Below, piece by piece: positions 53,111 to 60,816 of a stretch of DNA of 64,000 bases. This DNA is from JACVRM01 sp963755085 (lineage in GTDB: Bacteria; Actinomycetota; Thermoleophilia; Gaiellales; Gaiellaceae). Made by a program: the position numbers and the translations under genes. The number at the start of each line of letters is the position of its first letter. Position 1 is the first letter of the stretch. Location: NCBI GenBank assembly GCA_963755085.1, contig CAVWIN010000003.1:124001-188000 (forward strand), given 5' to 3'. Below the pieces are notes generated by a model, which worked only from the letters and a program-made list of their open reading frames with translations, did not search any database and had not been told where the DNA came from.

Positions 53111-54604
53111 GTGCACCGGCTCAGCGGCAGATCGCTCGTGATTGGCGCCGTTCTGGTGGTGGCGGTTGCCGCGGCTGCCGGTTCTGCACTGGGCCGAACC
53201 GCGTCACCGCTCGCGGGAGCGAAGAGCGCCACCCTCGCCACCGCAGTCGTCTCCGGAGCCGAGGGGAGCTGTGCGCTCACGAACACCGGCGGCGTCAGGT
53301 GCTGGGGCTACAACGGCGAGGACCAGCTCGGCACCGGGCAGGAAGGTCTCGTCGCCAGCTCCGTCCCGGTTGACGTGTCGGGCCTGAAAATGGGATTGGT
53401 TGCATTGGCCGCCGGAGATCGGCACAGCTGTGCGCTCACGAGCACCGGCGGGGTCAAGTGCTGGGGCATGGCGAGGTCCGGTCAGCTGGGCGACGGGACG
53501 GCCCAGCGTCGGTTGGCACCGGTCGACGTCGTCGGCCTGACCAGCGGCGCGAAGGCGGTCGCGGGCGGCGTCAACAGCAGCTGCGCGCTCACAAGCGGCG
53601 GCGGGGTCAAATGCTGGGGCTCGAACAGCAGCGGGAACCTGGGCGACGGCACGTCGGTGAACAGCTCGGCACCGGTCGACGTCGTTGGCCTGAGCAGCGG
53701 TGTGACCGCCGTCACCGCGAACTGCGCGCTTACGTCAGCGGGCGGAGTCAAGTGCTGGGGATACCCCTACGGCCTGACGCCGGTCGACGTGTTCGCACCA
53801 GGCAGTGGCATCGTCGCTGTCACGCACGCTTGCGCGCTCACAAGCGCCGGCGGCGTGAAGTGCTGGGGGTTTAACGACCGCGGCCAGATCGGCGACGGGA
53901 CGACCGTCAACCGCCCGACGCCGGTCGACGTCGTCGGCTTGACCAGCGGCGTCACGGCTGTCTCGGCCTGGGGCGGGCACGGCTGTGCGCTCCTGTCCGC
54001 CGGCGGCGTGAAGTGCTGGGGAGAGAACGAGTTCGGGCAGGTGGGAGACGGGACGACCGTCGACCGCACGGCACCGGTCGCGGTGGCCGGGCTGAGCAGC
54101 GGTGTGGCCGCGATCTCGGCCGGCGTCCTCCACACCTGCGCCCTCATGCGCGACGGCGGGGTCAAGTGCTGGGGCGCGTCCGGGGTCGGCCAGCTTGGCG
54201 ACGGGTCGAAGATCACGACGACAACAGGCCCCCTCCCGCACAGTTCGACACCGGTCGCGGTCGTCGGCTTCGGGCCGCAGGCGACGGCCACGATCGTCTC
54301 GCGGTCCGCCGCGGTCACGCCGGCCCGAGTGACGTCCCTCACCCTGCGCTGCGGCGCCGCCGCGCGCTGCCGCGGAACGCTGACGCTGACCGCACGCAGC
54401 CTCGGAAAGCTCGGCGCTCAGAGGTTCTCCATCCCGGCGGGCAGCACGCGCACCGTCACCGTCGCCCTGTCCACGCGCGGGTTCCGGGCCGTCATGAGCG
54501 CCAGGCGTCTCGCGGCGCAGGCGCGGGCGAGCTACGAGCAGGTGCCGGGAGTGAGCGCCGCCGCCACGCGCACAGTCGTGCTCGCGGCACCGGCAACGCG
54601 GTAG
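53111..54604 (+). CDS. secreted RCC1-repeat protein
   Basis: The GTG at 53111 has AGGAGG six bases upstream, a better start than the one at 53066. The 497 residues begin with a signal peptide (SLVIGAVLVVAVAAAAG), followed by seven repeats with the pattern CALTSxGGVKCWGxNxxGQLGDGT and PVDVVGLSSGVTAV. Each repeat carries two cysteines (CAL and KCWG), so disulphides within the propeller blades are likely outside the cell. One repeat (near 53750) is shortened. The last 110 residues form a separate Ig-like or beta domain with its own cysteine pair (LRCGAAARCRG). Function is unknown; such propellers bind proteins or polysaccharides. Confidence 0.88.
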   Translation: MHRLSGRSLVIGAVLVVAVAAAAGSALGRTASPLAGAKSATLATAVVSGAEGSCALTNTGGVRCWGYNGEDQLGTGQEGLVASSVPVDVSGLKMGLVALAAGDRHSCALTSTGGVKCWGMARSGQLGDGTAQRRLAPVDVVGLTSGAKAVAGGVNSSCALTSGGGVKCWGSNSSGNLGDGTSVNSSAPVDVVGLSSGVTAVTANCALTSAGGVKCWGYPYGLTPVDVFAPGSGIVAVTHACALTSAGGVKCWGFNDRGQIGDGTTVNRPTPVDVVGLTSGVTAVSAWGGHGCALLSAGGVKCWGENEFGQVGDGTTVDRTAPVAVAGLSSGVAAISAGVLHTCALMRDGGVKCWGASGVGQLGDGSKITTTTGPLPHSSTPVAVVGFGPQATATIVSRSAAVTPARVTSLTLRCGAAARCRGTLTLTARSLGKLGAQRFSIPAGSTRTVTVALSTRGFRAVMSARRLAAQARASYEQVPGVSAAATRTVVLAAPATR

Positions 54605-54607
54605 AAC

Positions 54608-54705
54608 CAGCAGGAGGTTGTCGCCGGCCCGCAACACAACGGGCAGTCGCTCATGCTCGAGACCTCTACGCGCTGCTTCTGCCGGAATCAGCGCGTGGAC
54701 TGCCA
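54608..54705 (-). pseudogene. fragment of a ferritin gene (duplicated 3' part)
   Basis: This intergenic piece aligns with 55363-55460 inside the ferritin gene, in the same orientation. The exact 19-mer TCGCTCATGCTCGAGACCT occurs at 54647-54665 and 55404-55422, and similarity extends on both sides with a small indel. It encodes a degenerate LRAGDNLLLV like the ferritin's RRAGDNLLLV. It has no start and is not expected to be expressed. Confidence 0.75.
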
Positions 54706-54734
54706 TCAGCGGCCTCCCGACGTACGCTGCCCGG

Positions 54735-55277
54735 ATGGAGATCCGGCCCGAGCAGACGGCCGACGAGCCGCTCGTCGCAGCCGTCCAGGCCGCGGCGTTC
54801 AGCCACCAGCCGGAGCAGGTCGTCGCTCTCGTCGACGACCTCCGCTCGGCGTCGGACGAGAGCGACCGGCTCTCGCTCGTCGCGCTCGAGCAAGGCCAGC
54901 TCATCGGTCACCTCATGTTCACGCCGAGCCTCCTCGACGCGCCCGCGCGGCTCGTGTCCGTCCAGGTCTTGAGCCCCGTCGGGGTTCACCCGGACGCGCA
55001 GGGCCGCGGCGTCGGCTCGGCGCTGATCGGCGAAGGCCTGCGGATCCTCGACGAGCGGGGAGTCCCGGCCGTCTTCCTCGAGGGCAGTCCGGATTACTAC
55101 TGCCGCTTCGGCTTCGAGCCGGCGGTGCCGCTCGGGTTCCGCAAGCCGTCACTCCGCATCCCCGATCCGGCGTTCCAGGTGCGCACGCTCGCCGCCTACG
55201 AGCCGTGGATGACCGGCACGCTCGTCTACGCGGAGCCGTTCTGGCGGAACGACCTGGTCGGGCTGCGCGACCGCTAG
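54735..55277 (+). CDS. GNAT-family N-acetyltransferase
   Basis: 180 residues from the ATG at 54735. The acetyl-CoA loop reads VHPDAQGRGVGSALIGEG, with LSPVGVHPD before it and the C-terminal YYCRFGFEPAVPLGFRKPS typical of the YhbS/PA4866-like predicted acetyltransferases. The N-terminal part (IRPEQTADEPLVAAVQAAAF) fits the same subgroup. It ends four bases into the opposite ferritin gene. Substrate unknown. Confidence 0.88.
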   Translation: MEIRPEQTADEPLVAAVQAAAFSHQPEQVVALVDDLRSASDESDRLSLVALEQGQLIGHLMFTPSLLDAPARLVSVQVLSPVGVHPDAQGRGVGSALIGEGLRILDERGVPAVFLEGSPDYYCRFGFEPAVPLGFRKPSLRIPDPAFQVRTLAAYEPWMTGTLVYAEPFWRNDLVGLRDR

Positions 55278-55804
55278 AGCGCGCCGCCGGCCGCAGGCGG
55301 CGCCGCGGTATCGACAGCGCCCGCGTCGCCGACCTGGTTCCGCGACAGGAAGTCCTCGACGAGCAGCAGGTTGTCACCTGCCCGCCGCACCACGGAGAGA
55401 AGGTCGCTCATGCTCGAGACCTCCTCGCGCTGCTCCTGCAAGAACCAGTGCAGGAACTGCTCGCCGACGAGGTCGCCCTCGTCACGCGCAAGCGCGACGA
55501 GCGCCGAGATCTGCTGGGTCACCCGCTTCTCCTGGTCGAGTGCGAGCGCGACCGGGGCGGCGGCGTCAGTGAACGACGTCTGCGGCGCCTCGACACCCGG
55601 GACGACGACCTCGTGGTCGGCGTCCAGGAGGTACTGCACGAGCATCAGCGCGTGGTTCCGCTCCTCCACCGCCTGGCGGTAGAAGTGCGCCGCCAGCAGC
55701 GGCAGTGTCTCCGAGTCGTAGTAGACGGCGATGGCCACGTACTGCTGCGACGCCCCGAACTCGTTCGCGACCTGCTGGTTCATTACCTCGGGGAAGCGAG
55801 CCAC
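55274..55804 (-). CDS. ferritin (non-haem iron storage)
   Basis: A 176-residue four-helix ferritin. Ferroxidase ligands are in NEFGASQQYVAIAVYYDSE (helix A), VEERNHALMLVQYL (helix B) and EQFLHWFLQEQREEVSSM (helix C/D). It oxidises and stores iron in the cytoplasm. Start is a GTG at 55804; a Met seven codons in is possible. It is divergent from the cDPG-synthetase-like gene with 32 bases between the starts. A fragment of it is duplicated at 54608-54705. Confidence 0.93.
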   Translation of the reverse strand: MARFPEVMNQQVANEFGASQQYVAIAVYYDSETLPLLAAHFYRQAVEERNHALMLVQYLLDADHEVVVPGVEAPQTSFTDAAAPVALALDQEKRVTQQISALVALARDEGDLVGEQFLHWFLQEQREEVSSMSDLLSVVRRAGDNLLLVEDFLSRNQVGDAGAVDTAAPPAAGGAL

Positions 55805-55836
55805 GGCGCGACTCTACCCACGTACGCTTCGCGCCC

Positions 55837-57171
55837 GTGACGGCAACGCGAGTGCTCATCGCCGGCGCTGCCGGCCGCGACTTCCACAACTTCAACGTCG
55901 CCTTCCGCGACCGCGCCGACGTCGACGTCGTCGCGTTCACGGCGACGCAGATCCCCAACATCGAGCACCGCGTCTACCCGCCGGCACTGGCCGGCGCCCG
56001 CTACCCGGACGGGATCCCGATCGAGCCCGAGGCCGAGCTGGAGCGGCTCGTCCGCAGCTACGCCGTCGACGAGGTCGTCTTCTCGTACTCCGACGTGACC
56101 TACGAGCACATCGGGCACCTGGCGTCGCGCGCGCTCGCTGCCGGCGCCGGTTTCCGCCTGCTCTCGCCGCGCGAGACGATGCTGACCTCGGAGAAGCCGG
56201 TCGTTGCCGTCTGCGCCGTCCGCACCGGCGCCGGGAAGAGCCCGACCACCCGGCGCGTGGCCGCGCTGCTTCGCGACTCCGGCAGCCGCGTCGCGGTCCT
56301 CCGCCACCCGATGCCGTACGGCGACCTCGCCCGCCAGGCCGTCCAGCGCTTCGCTGACTACGCCGACCTCGACGAGGCGGACTGCACGATCGAGGAGCGG
56401 GAGGAGTACGAGCCGCACATCGCCGAGGGCACCATCGTCTACGCCGGCGTCGACTACGCGGCCATCCTCGCCCGCGCCGAGCAGGAGTGCGACGTCCTAC
56501 TCTGGGACGGCGGCAACAACGACACGTCCTTCCTGACACCGAACCTGCTCATCGTCGTGCTCGACCCGCACCGTGCCGGCGACGAGCTCCGCTACCACCC
56601 CGGGGAGACCAATCTCCGCCTGGCCGACGTGTGTGTCGTCAACAAGGTCGACACCGCGCCGCCCGGCGCCGTCGAGCAGGTCGAGGCGACCATCCGCGCG
56701 ACCAACCCGGCCGCGGTCATCGTGCGCGCCGAGTCGCCGATCGAGGTCGAGGGCGCCGGCGAGCTCGCCGGCCGCCGCGTGCTCGCGGTCGAGGACGGCC
56801 CGACGCTGACGCACGGCGGCATGCCGTTCGGCGCAGCCGCCGTCGCGGCCCGGGACCACGGCGCCGTGCTCGTCGACCCGCGGCCGTTCGCGGTCGGGTC
56901 GATCGCGCGCGCGTTCGAGGCGTACCCGGGCATCGGGCCCGTCTTGCCGGCCATGGGCTACGGCGACGCACAGGTCGCCGAACTGCGTCAGACGATCGAC
57001 CGCGCGGACGCCGACGTCGTCCTGATCGGGACGCCGATCGACCTGCGCCGGCTGATCGATCTCTCGAAGCCGGCGCTCCGCGTGACGTACAGCCTGCGCG
57101 AGATCGGCTCACCGACGCTCGCAGACGCGCTTCGCGAAGCTGGGCTCGCCGGCCGTCCCGTCGGCACCTGA
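55837..57171 (+). CDS. cyclic 2,3-diphosphoglycerate synthetase-like P-loop protein
   Basis: 444 residues from the GTG at 55837. It has an N-terminal nucleotide-binding part (VLIAGAAGRDFHNFNVAFRD), a P-loop VCAVRTGAGKSPTTRRVA, LLWDGGNNDTSF, PHRAGDELRYHPGE, VCVVNKVDTA as an NKxD-like motif, and a C-terminal GTPIDLRRLIDLSKPALRV. These are the features of the family named after methanogen cyclic 2,3-diphosphoglycerate synthetase. Bacterial members are widespread but their product is not established. It stands alone upstream of a sigma-factor pair. Confidence 0.88.
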   Translation: MTATRVLIAGAAGRDFHNFNVAFRDRADVDVVAFTATQIPNIEHRVYPPALAGARYPDGIPIEPEAELERLVRSYAVDEVVFSYSDVTYEHIGHLASRALAAGAGFRLLSPRETMLTSEKPVVAVCAVRTGAGKSPTTRRVAALLRDSGSRVAVLRHPMPYGDLARQAVQRFADYADLDEADCTIEEREEYEPHIAEGTIVYAGVDYAAILARAEQECDVLLWDGGNNDTSFLTPNLLIVVLDPHRAGDELRYHPGETNLRLADVCVVNKVDTAPPGAVEQVEATIRATNPAAVIVRAESPIEVEGAGELAGRRVLAVEDGPTLTHGGMPFGAAAVAARDHGAVLVDPRPFAVGSIARAFEAYPGIGPVLPAMGYGDAQVAELRQTIDRADADVVLIGTPIDLRRLIDLSKPALRVTYSLREIGSPTLADALREAGLAGRPVGT

Positions 57172-57210
57172 ACCGTATTCACCACTTCGACGAATCTCCC
57201 CGGTACGCTC

Positions 57211-57894
57211 ATGGCGCTCTCACGCATGCCCGAAGAAACCGACCTTCACGAGCTCGTCGCCGCGTACGCGCTGAACGCGCTCGACGACGAGGATCGGACC
57301 GCATTCGAGGAGCACCTCGCCGGCTGCGGGCAGTGCACCGCGGCGCTGGCCGAGCTCCGGGACACCGCGGCCGCACTCGCGTACATCCCCGACACCGTCG
57401 CGCCGCCCGAAGCGCTCCGCAGCCGCATCCTCGAAACCGCACGCGCAGAGCGCCCCAACGTCGTGCCGTTGCATCGCGCAGCGAGACGGACGTGGGGTCT
57501 CGGCGCGGTGGCCGCGGTCGCGGTCGCAGCCGCGGCCGCGCTCGCGATCTGGAACGTCTCGCTGCACAACTCGCTCGACAATGCACGCTCGGCGAACTCG
57601 AAGATCGTCGGGCTCAAAGGCGCGGAGGGCAACCTCGCGGTCGCCGGCTCCGGGAGCGCGGCGCTGTTCATGTGCGGGATCGGCAAGGCACCCGCCGGCA
57701 AGACCTACGAGGCGTGGGTGATCACGCGCGGCAAGGCGACCCGCGCCGGCGAGTTCCAGGGCAGCCCGCGCTGCGTGGCAGTTCCGCTCGCGCGCACCGT
57801 GCCGTCAGGCTCCGCCGTGGCCGTCACCGTCGAGCCCAACGGGGGGAGTGACCAGCCTACGAGCACCCCGATCATCGAGTCGGAGCCGGCATGA
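57211..57894 (+). CDS. membrane anti-sigma factor with zinc-binding motif (RskA-like)
   Basis: 227 residues. The N-terminal cytoplasmic part has the anti-sigma zinc motif H-x3-C-x2-C (His35, Cys39, Cys42) in EEHLAGCGQC, preceded by HELVAAYALNALDDEDR. One transmembrane helix (about 94-113, WGLGAVAAVAVAAAAALAIW) leads to an extracellular RskA-like domain ending in TVEPNGGSDQPTSTP. It should sequester the ECF sigma factor encoded next. Its TGA overlaps the sigma ATG (ATGA). The order anti-sigma before sigma is the reverse of the common arrangement. Confidence 0.92.
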   Translation: MALSRMPEETDLHELVAAYALNALDDEDRTAFEEHLAGCGQCTAALAELRDTAAALAYIPDTVAPPEALRSRILETARAERPNVVPLHRAARRTWGLGAVAAVAVAAAAALAIWNVSLHNSLDNARSANSKIVGLKGAEGNLAVAGSGSAALFMCGIGKAPAGKTYEAWVITRGKATRAGEFQGSPRCVAVPLARTVPSGSAVAVTVEPNGGSDQPTSTPIIESEPA

Positions 57895-58541
57895 GCACGC
57901 TGATCGGCATTTCGCCCCCTGAAGACGCAGTGGTAGGTTCGACCGCAGTGGGCCGTGAAGCGCACGGGGAGCGGCCTCTCGAACAGGCAACCGACCGGGA
58001 GTTGCTCGCCCTCGTCGCGCGCTCCGACGACCTAGCGCTCGCCGAGCTCTACGACCGCTACGGCGGCGTCGCGTACGGGCTCGCGCTCCGCATCCTGCGC
58101 GACGACGCGCTGGCGCAGGACGCCGTCCAGGACGCGTTCCTCGCCGTGTGGCGCTCGGCCGCCGGCTTCCTGCCCGAGCGCGCCAAAGCGAGCACCTGGA
58201 TCCTGACGCTCGTCCACCGGCGCGCCGTGGACCTCGTGCGGCGTGAGCAGCGCCGCCGCACCGAGCCGCTCGAGCCCGAGCAGCACCCCGCGACCGGCGC
58301 AAGCGACGAGGAGGCGGCCGTCCGCTTCTACCGACGCGCCGTGCAGAAGGCGCTCGAGCAGCTGCCGCCCGACCAGCGGCAGGCAATCGAGCTCGCCTAC
58401 TACGCCGGCCTCTCCCAGTCCGAGGTCGCCGAGCGCCTCGGCCAGCCGCTCGGGACGATCAAGAGTCGGACGTTCGCCGGCCTCAGCCGACTGCGCGAGC
58501 TCCTGCGCGAGGCGGGCGTTGAGGAACCCGCGCTGTCGTAG
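57891..58541 (+). CDS. ECF RNA polymerase sigma factor (SigK-like)
   Basis: 216 residues with region 2 (LAELYDRYGGVAYGLALRIL, AQDAVQDAFLAVWRSAAGF, STWILTLVHRRAVDLVRRE) and region 4 (LEQLPPDQRQAIELAYYAGL, SQSEVAERLGQPLGTIKSR). The SigK/RskA-type pairing with the preceding anti-sigma is consistent. The ATG at 57891 gives about 19 extra residues; the GTG at 57948 (GREAHGERPLEQATDRELL) is a likely alternative start. The regulon is not visible, but the extracellular sensor suggests envelope or redox stress. Confidence 0.94.
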   Translation: MSTLIGISPPEDAVVGSTAVGREAHGERPLEQATDRELLALVARSDDLALAELYDRYGGVAYGLALRILRDDALAQDAVQDAFLAVWRSAAGFLPERAKASTWILTLVHRRAVDLVRREQRRRTEPLEPEQHPATGASDEEAAVRFYRRAVQKALEQLPPDQRQAIELAYYAGLSQSEVAERLGQPLGTIKSRTFAGLSRLRELLREAGVEEPALS

Positions 58542-58571
58542 CGCCTCGCTGCTCTAGCATCCCGCGGGGCG

Positions 58572-59519
58572 ATGCGTGACCTGCCGCAGCATCTGAAAGG
58601 ACGGGATTTCGTCCGGATCGGCGGATGGACACGCGACGACCTCGCGGCGATCCTCGATCTCGCCGACGACCTGAAGCGCGCGCGACGGAGCGGCGAGGAG
58701 GAGGCACTGCTCCCGGGCCGGGCGGTCGGGCTCCTGTTCATGAAGCCATCCACCCGCACGCGCGTGTCGTTCTCCGTGGGCATCGCGCAGCTCGGCGGCA
58801 CCGCCATTCCGCTCTCGGCGGCCGAGCTGCACCTCGGCCAGGGCAAAGAGACGATCCGCGACACGGCGACCGTGCTGTCGCGGTACCTCGACGCGCTCGT
58901 CGTGCGTACCTTCGACCAGGCCGAGGTCGAGGAGCTCGCCCGCCACGCCGAGGTCCCGGTCATCAACGGGCTGACGGACTGGGCGCACCCCTGCCAGGCG
59001 CTCGCCGACCTGATGACGATCCGCGAGCGGCTCGGGCGCCTGTCGGGCGTCCGCGTCGCCTACCTCGGCGACGGCAACAACGTCTGCTCGTCGCTGATGG
59101 TCGCGGCTGCGAAGTTCGGCGCGCGCTTCGCCGCGGCGACGCCGAAGGGCTACGAGCCGCCCGAGCAGGTGCTCATCGCCGCCCGCCGCGCGGCGGTTCA
59201 GGCCGGTAGTACCGTGGAGCTCGTCCACGACGCCGCGTCGGCGGTGCGAGGCGCGGACGTCCTCTACACCGACGTTTGGACGAGCATGGGCCAGGAGGCC
59301 GAGCGCGAGCAGCGGCTGCACGACTTCGAGGGGTTCAGGATCGACGCCGACCTGGTCGCGCGCGCGAAGCCGGAGGCGATCGTCCTCCACTGCCTGCCCG
59401 CGCACTACGGCGAGGAGATCACAGAGGAGGTCGCCTACGGGCCGCAGTCGGCGCTATGGGACCAGGCGGAGAACCGGATGCACACCGAGAAGGCACTGCT
59501 CGCGCTGCTCGTCCGGTGA
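58572..59519 (+). CDS. argF: ornithine carbamoyltransferase
   Basis: Forms citrulline from ornithine and carbamoyl phosphate in arginine synthesis. The 315 residues have the carbamoyl phosphate site KPSTRTRVSF (Ser60-Thr61-Arg62-Thr63-Arg64), HPCQALADLMT and the ornithine-side motif LHCLPAHYGEEI. Length is normal. No other arg gene is nearby. The stop overlaps the GTG of the zincin gene. Confidence 0.94.
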   Translation: MRDLPQHLKGRDFVRIGGWTRDDLAAILDLADDLKRARRSGEEEALLPGRAVGLLFMKPSTRTRVSFSVGIAQLGGTAIPLSAAELHLGQGKETIRDTATVLSRYLDALVVRTFDQAEVEELARHAEVPVINGLTDWAHPCQALADLMTIRERLGRLSGVRVAYLGDGNNVCSSLMVAAAKFGARFAAATPKGYEPPEQVLIAARRAAVQAGSTVELVHDAASAVRGADVLYTDVWTSMGQEAEREQRLHDFEGFRIDADLVARAKPEAIVLHCLPAHYGEEITEEVAYGPQSALWDQAENRMHTEKALLALLVR

Positions 59520-59851
59520 CGGACGCCGAGTTCGACGAGCACGTCCGCGCGGCCCTCGACGCTCTCCCGCCCCAGCTCGCCGCCGCGCTGCAGAACGTCG
59601 CGGTGGTCGTGGAGGACGAGAACCCGGAGGATCCCGACCTCTTCGGGCTGTACGACGGCGTGCCGTTGACCGAGCGCGGTGCCGAGGCGCCGCTCCAGCC
59701 CGACCGGATCGCGATCTACCGCCGCCCGCTCATCGAGGACTTCGGCGATCCCGAGGAGCTGCGCGATGAGATCCGCGTCACGGTGCTGCACGAGCTCGGG
59801 CACTACTTCGGGATCGACGAGGATCGCCTCGAGGAGCTGGGGTACGCGTGA
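59516..59851 (+). CDS. minimal zinc metalloprotease-like protein (PF06262/zincin type)
   Basis: 111 residues starting with the GTG that overlaps the argF stop (GTGA). It ends in VLHELGHYFGIDEDRLEELGY, with the H-E-x-x-H zinc motif at residues 92-96, and has LQNVAVVVEDENPEDPDLFGLYDGVPL before it. This matches the small 'minimal metallopeptidase' family found in many actinobacteria and proteobacteria, whose substrate is unknown. It is coupled on both sides, to argF and to a small membrane peptide. Confidence 0.9.
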   Translation: MTDAEFDEHVRAALDALPPQLAAALQNVAVVVEDENPEDPDLFGLYDGVPLTERGAEAPLQPDRIAIYRRPLIEDFGDPEELRDEIRVTVLHELGHYFGIDEDRLEELGYA

Positions 59852-59946
59852 CGCTCGCGCTGGAGGCGCTCGCCGTGCTCGCCGGCGCGATCGCAATCGC
59901 GGTTCTGGCCGGGTTCGCGCTGCTCGTCGTAGAGGGCGGGCAGTAG
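59848..59946 (+). CDS. 32-residue single-helix membrane peptide
   Basis: A GTG at 59848 overlapping the zincin stop (GTGA) opens a 32-codon frame. It reads VTLALEALAVLAGAIAIAVL and then AGFALLVVEGGQ, a nearly continuous hydrophobic helix. The tight coupling and membrane-helix composition argue for a real small gene, but GC-rich sequence easily gives Ala/Leu/Val runs, so this stays tentative. Confidence 0.45.
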   Translation: MTLALEALAVLAGAIAIAVLAGFALLVVEGGQ

Positions 59947-59986
59947 CGAGGGGCCTCCCCCGAGGTGCAGTCCGCGTTCCCCTCGC
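59946..59986 (+). terminator. hairpin after the argF group
   Basis: GCGAGGGG (59946-59953) pairs with CCCCTCGC (59979-59986); the loop holds a further small hairpin CCTC-CCCC-GAGG. It follows the last stop of the argF operon directly. Confidence 0.5.
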
Positions 59987-60073
59987 TCCTGCCCGCTTGT
60001 AACGAATGTCCCAGAGGGCATAGGGGAAGTCAAGCGCGGAATACGGCGGCCCTGTCTCACGTTTGTCCTGTAC

Positions 60074-60316
60074 GTGAGCACACTTCAGAACATCCGAGAC
60101 GAGATCGAACGGTTGAGTGACCGCCGCGCCGAGCTCTGGCATCGCCTCTCGGAAGGCCGCGACCCCGATGTGGCCACCGAGCTCAAGGAGCTCGACCTGC
60201 GGATCGAGGCACTCTGGGACGAGCATCGCCGGGTACGCGCGACGCTCCGGTTCGGAGACCGGTCGAAGATCGTCGCCCGCGCACGCATGGAGGAGCGCCT
60301 CGAGCGCGCGGCCTAG
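60074..60316 (+). CDS. small coiled-coil protein, DUF2630-like
   Basis: 80 residues, all predicted helix with heptads: LQNIRDEIERLSDRRAELWH, then ELKELDLRIEALWDEHRRVRATL. The final part resembles the LDQCWDLLRQRRA pattern of DUF2630-type short proteins, but I am not sure of the family. Start is a GTG. The leader (59987-60073) shows no clear promoter. Function unknown. Confidence 0.65.
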   Translation: MSTLQNIRDEIERLSDRRAELWHRLSEGRDPDVATELKELDLRIEALWDEHRRVRATLRFGDRSKIVARARMEERLERAA

Positions 60317-60356
60317 CGGGCGCGATATCCACCCTCATTCCCTCCGCTTCACCTGC

Positions 60357-60389
60357 CACCTCCGGCGGCCCCGTAAGGGCCGCCGGTGG
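60357..60389 (+). terminator. Rho-independent-like terminator
   Basis: CCGGCGGCCC-CGTAA-GGGCCGCCGG (60362-60386) forms a perfect 10-bp stem, extended by CCACC/GGTGG, and is followed by TTCTTGTTCC. It lies 40 bases after the coiled-coil gene. Confidence 0.8.
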
Positions 60390-60473
60390 TTCTTGTTCCG
60401 AAAGCGAAGGATTTTCGAATTCTTTACGTCTTGGACCGTAAGTCGGGGCACCTTCGGCGTCTAATCAAGTGAG

Positions 60474-60710
60474 ATGCCTCCCGTCTCCCGCGAACCATTC
60501 CCCCCTGGCGCTTCGATCGAGTCGCTACGGCACTCGATCGAAGCGCTGGTCGCGGCCCGCCAGGACATGCGCGAGCGCCGGGCGACCCGCTCGGAGCTGG
60601 AGGCGAACCGCAACGCGATCGTTCGGCTGCAGCAGCACCTCTCGGCCGCGCTGATCTCGGAGCGATGGGATCTCTCCGCCGCCCAGCTCGCTCACAGCTC
60701 GGCCGCCTAG
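60474..60710 (+). CDS. small helical protein of unknown function
   Basis: 78 residues: a short Pro-rich start, then two helices (SIESLRHSIEALVAARQDMR and ELEANRNAIVRLQQHLSAAL). No family is recognised. The AT-richer leader (60405-60430, GATTTTCGAATTCTTTACG) after the terminator could hold a promoter. The gene ends 33 bases before tRNA-Ala. Confidence 0.6.
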   Translation: MPPVSREPFPPGASIESLRHSIEALVAARQDMRERRATRSELEANRNAIVRLQQHLSAALISERWDLSAAQLAHSSAA

Positions 60711-60743
60711 GCCCGCAGGCATCCGCTCTACACTGCGACGTAC

Positions 60744-60816
60744 GGGGCGTTAGCTCAGTTGGGAGAGCGTCGGCTTTGCAAGCCGAAGGTCGCCGGTTCG
60801 AACCCGGCACGCTCCA
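60744..60816 (+). tRNA. tRNA-Ala (anticodon TGC)
   Basis: A 73-nt cloverleaf: acceptor GGGGCGT with ACGCTCC (one G-U pair), D arm GCTCAGTTGGGAGAGC, anticodon stem TCGGC/GCCGA around TTTGCAA (anticodon TGC), variable AGGTC, T arm GCCGG-TTCGAAC-CCGGC and discriminator A. CCA is not encoded. Confidence 0.95.

Noticed and set aside
53250..54200. Possible CRISPR-like or tandem DNA repeat pattern
   Set aside because: The periodicity is about 150 bases and translates in frame into RCC1 repeats; there are no short identical repeats with unique spacers. No CRISPR array or cas gene was seen in the window.
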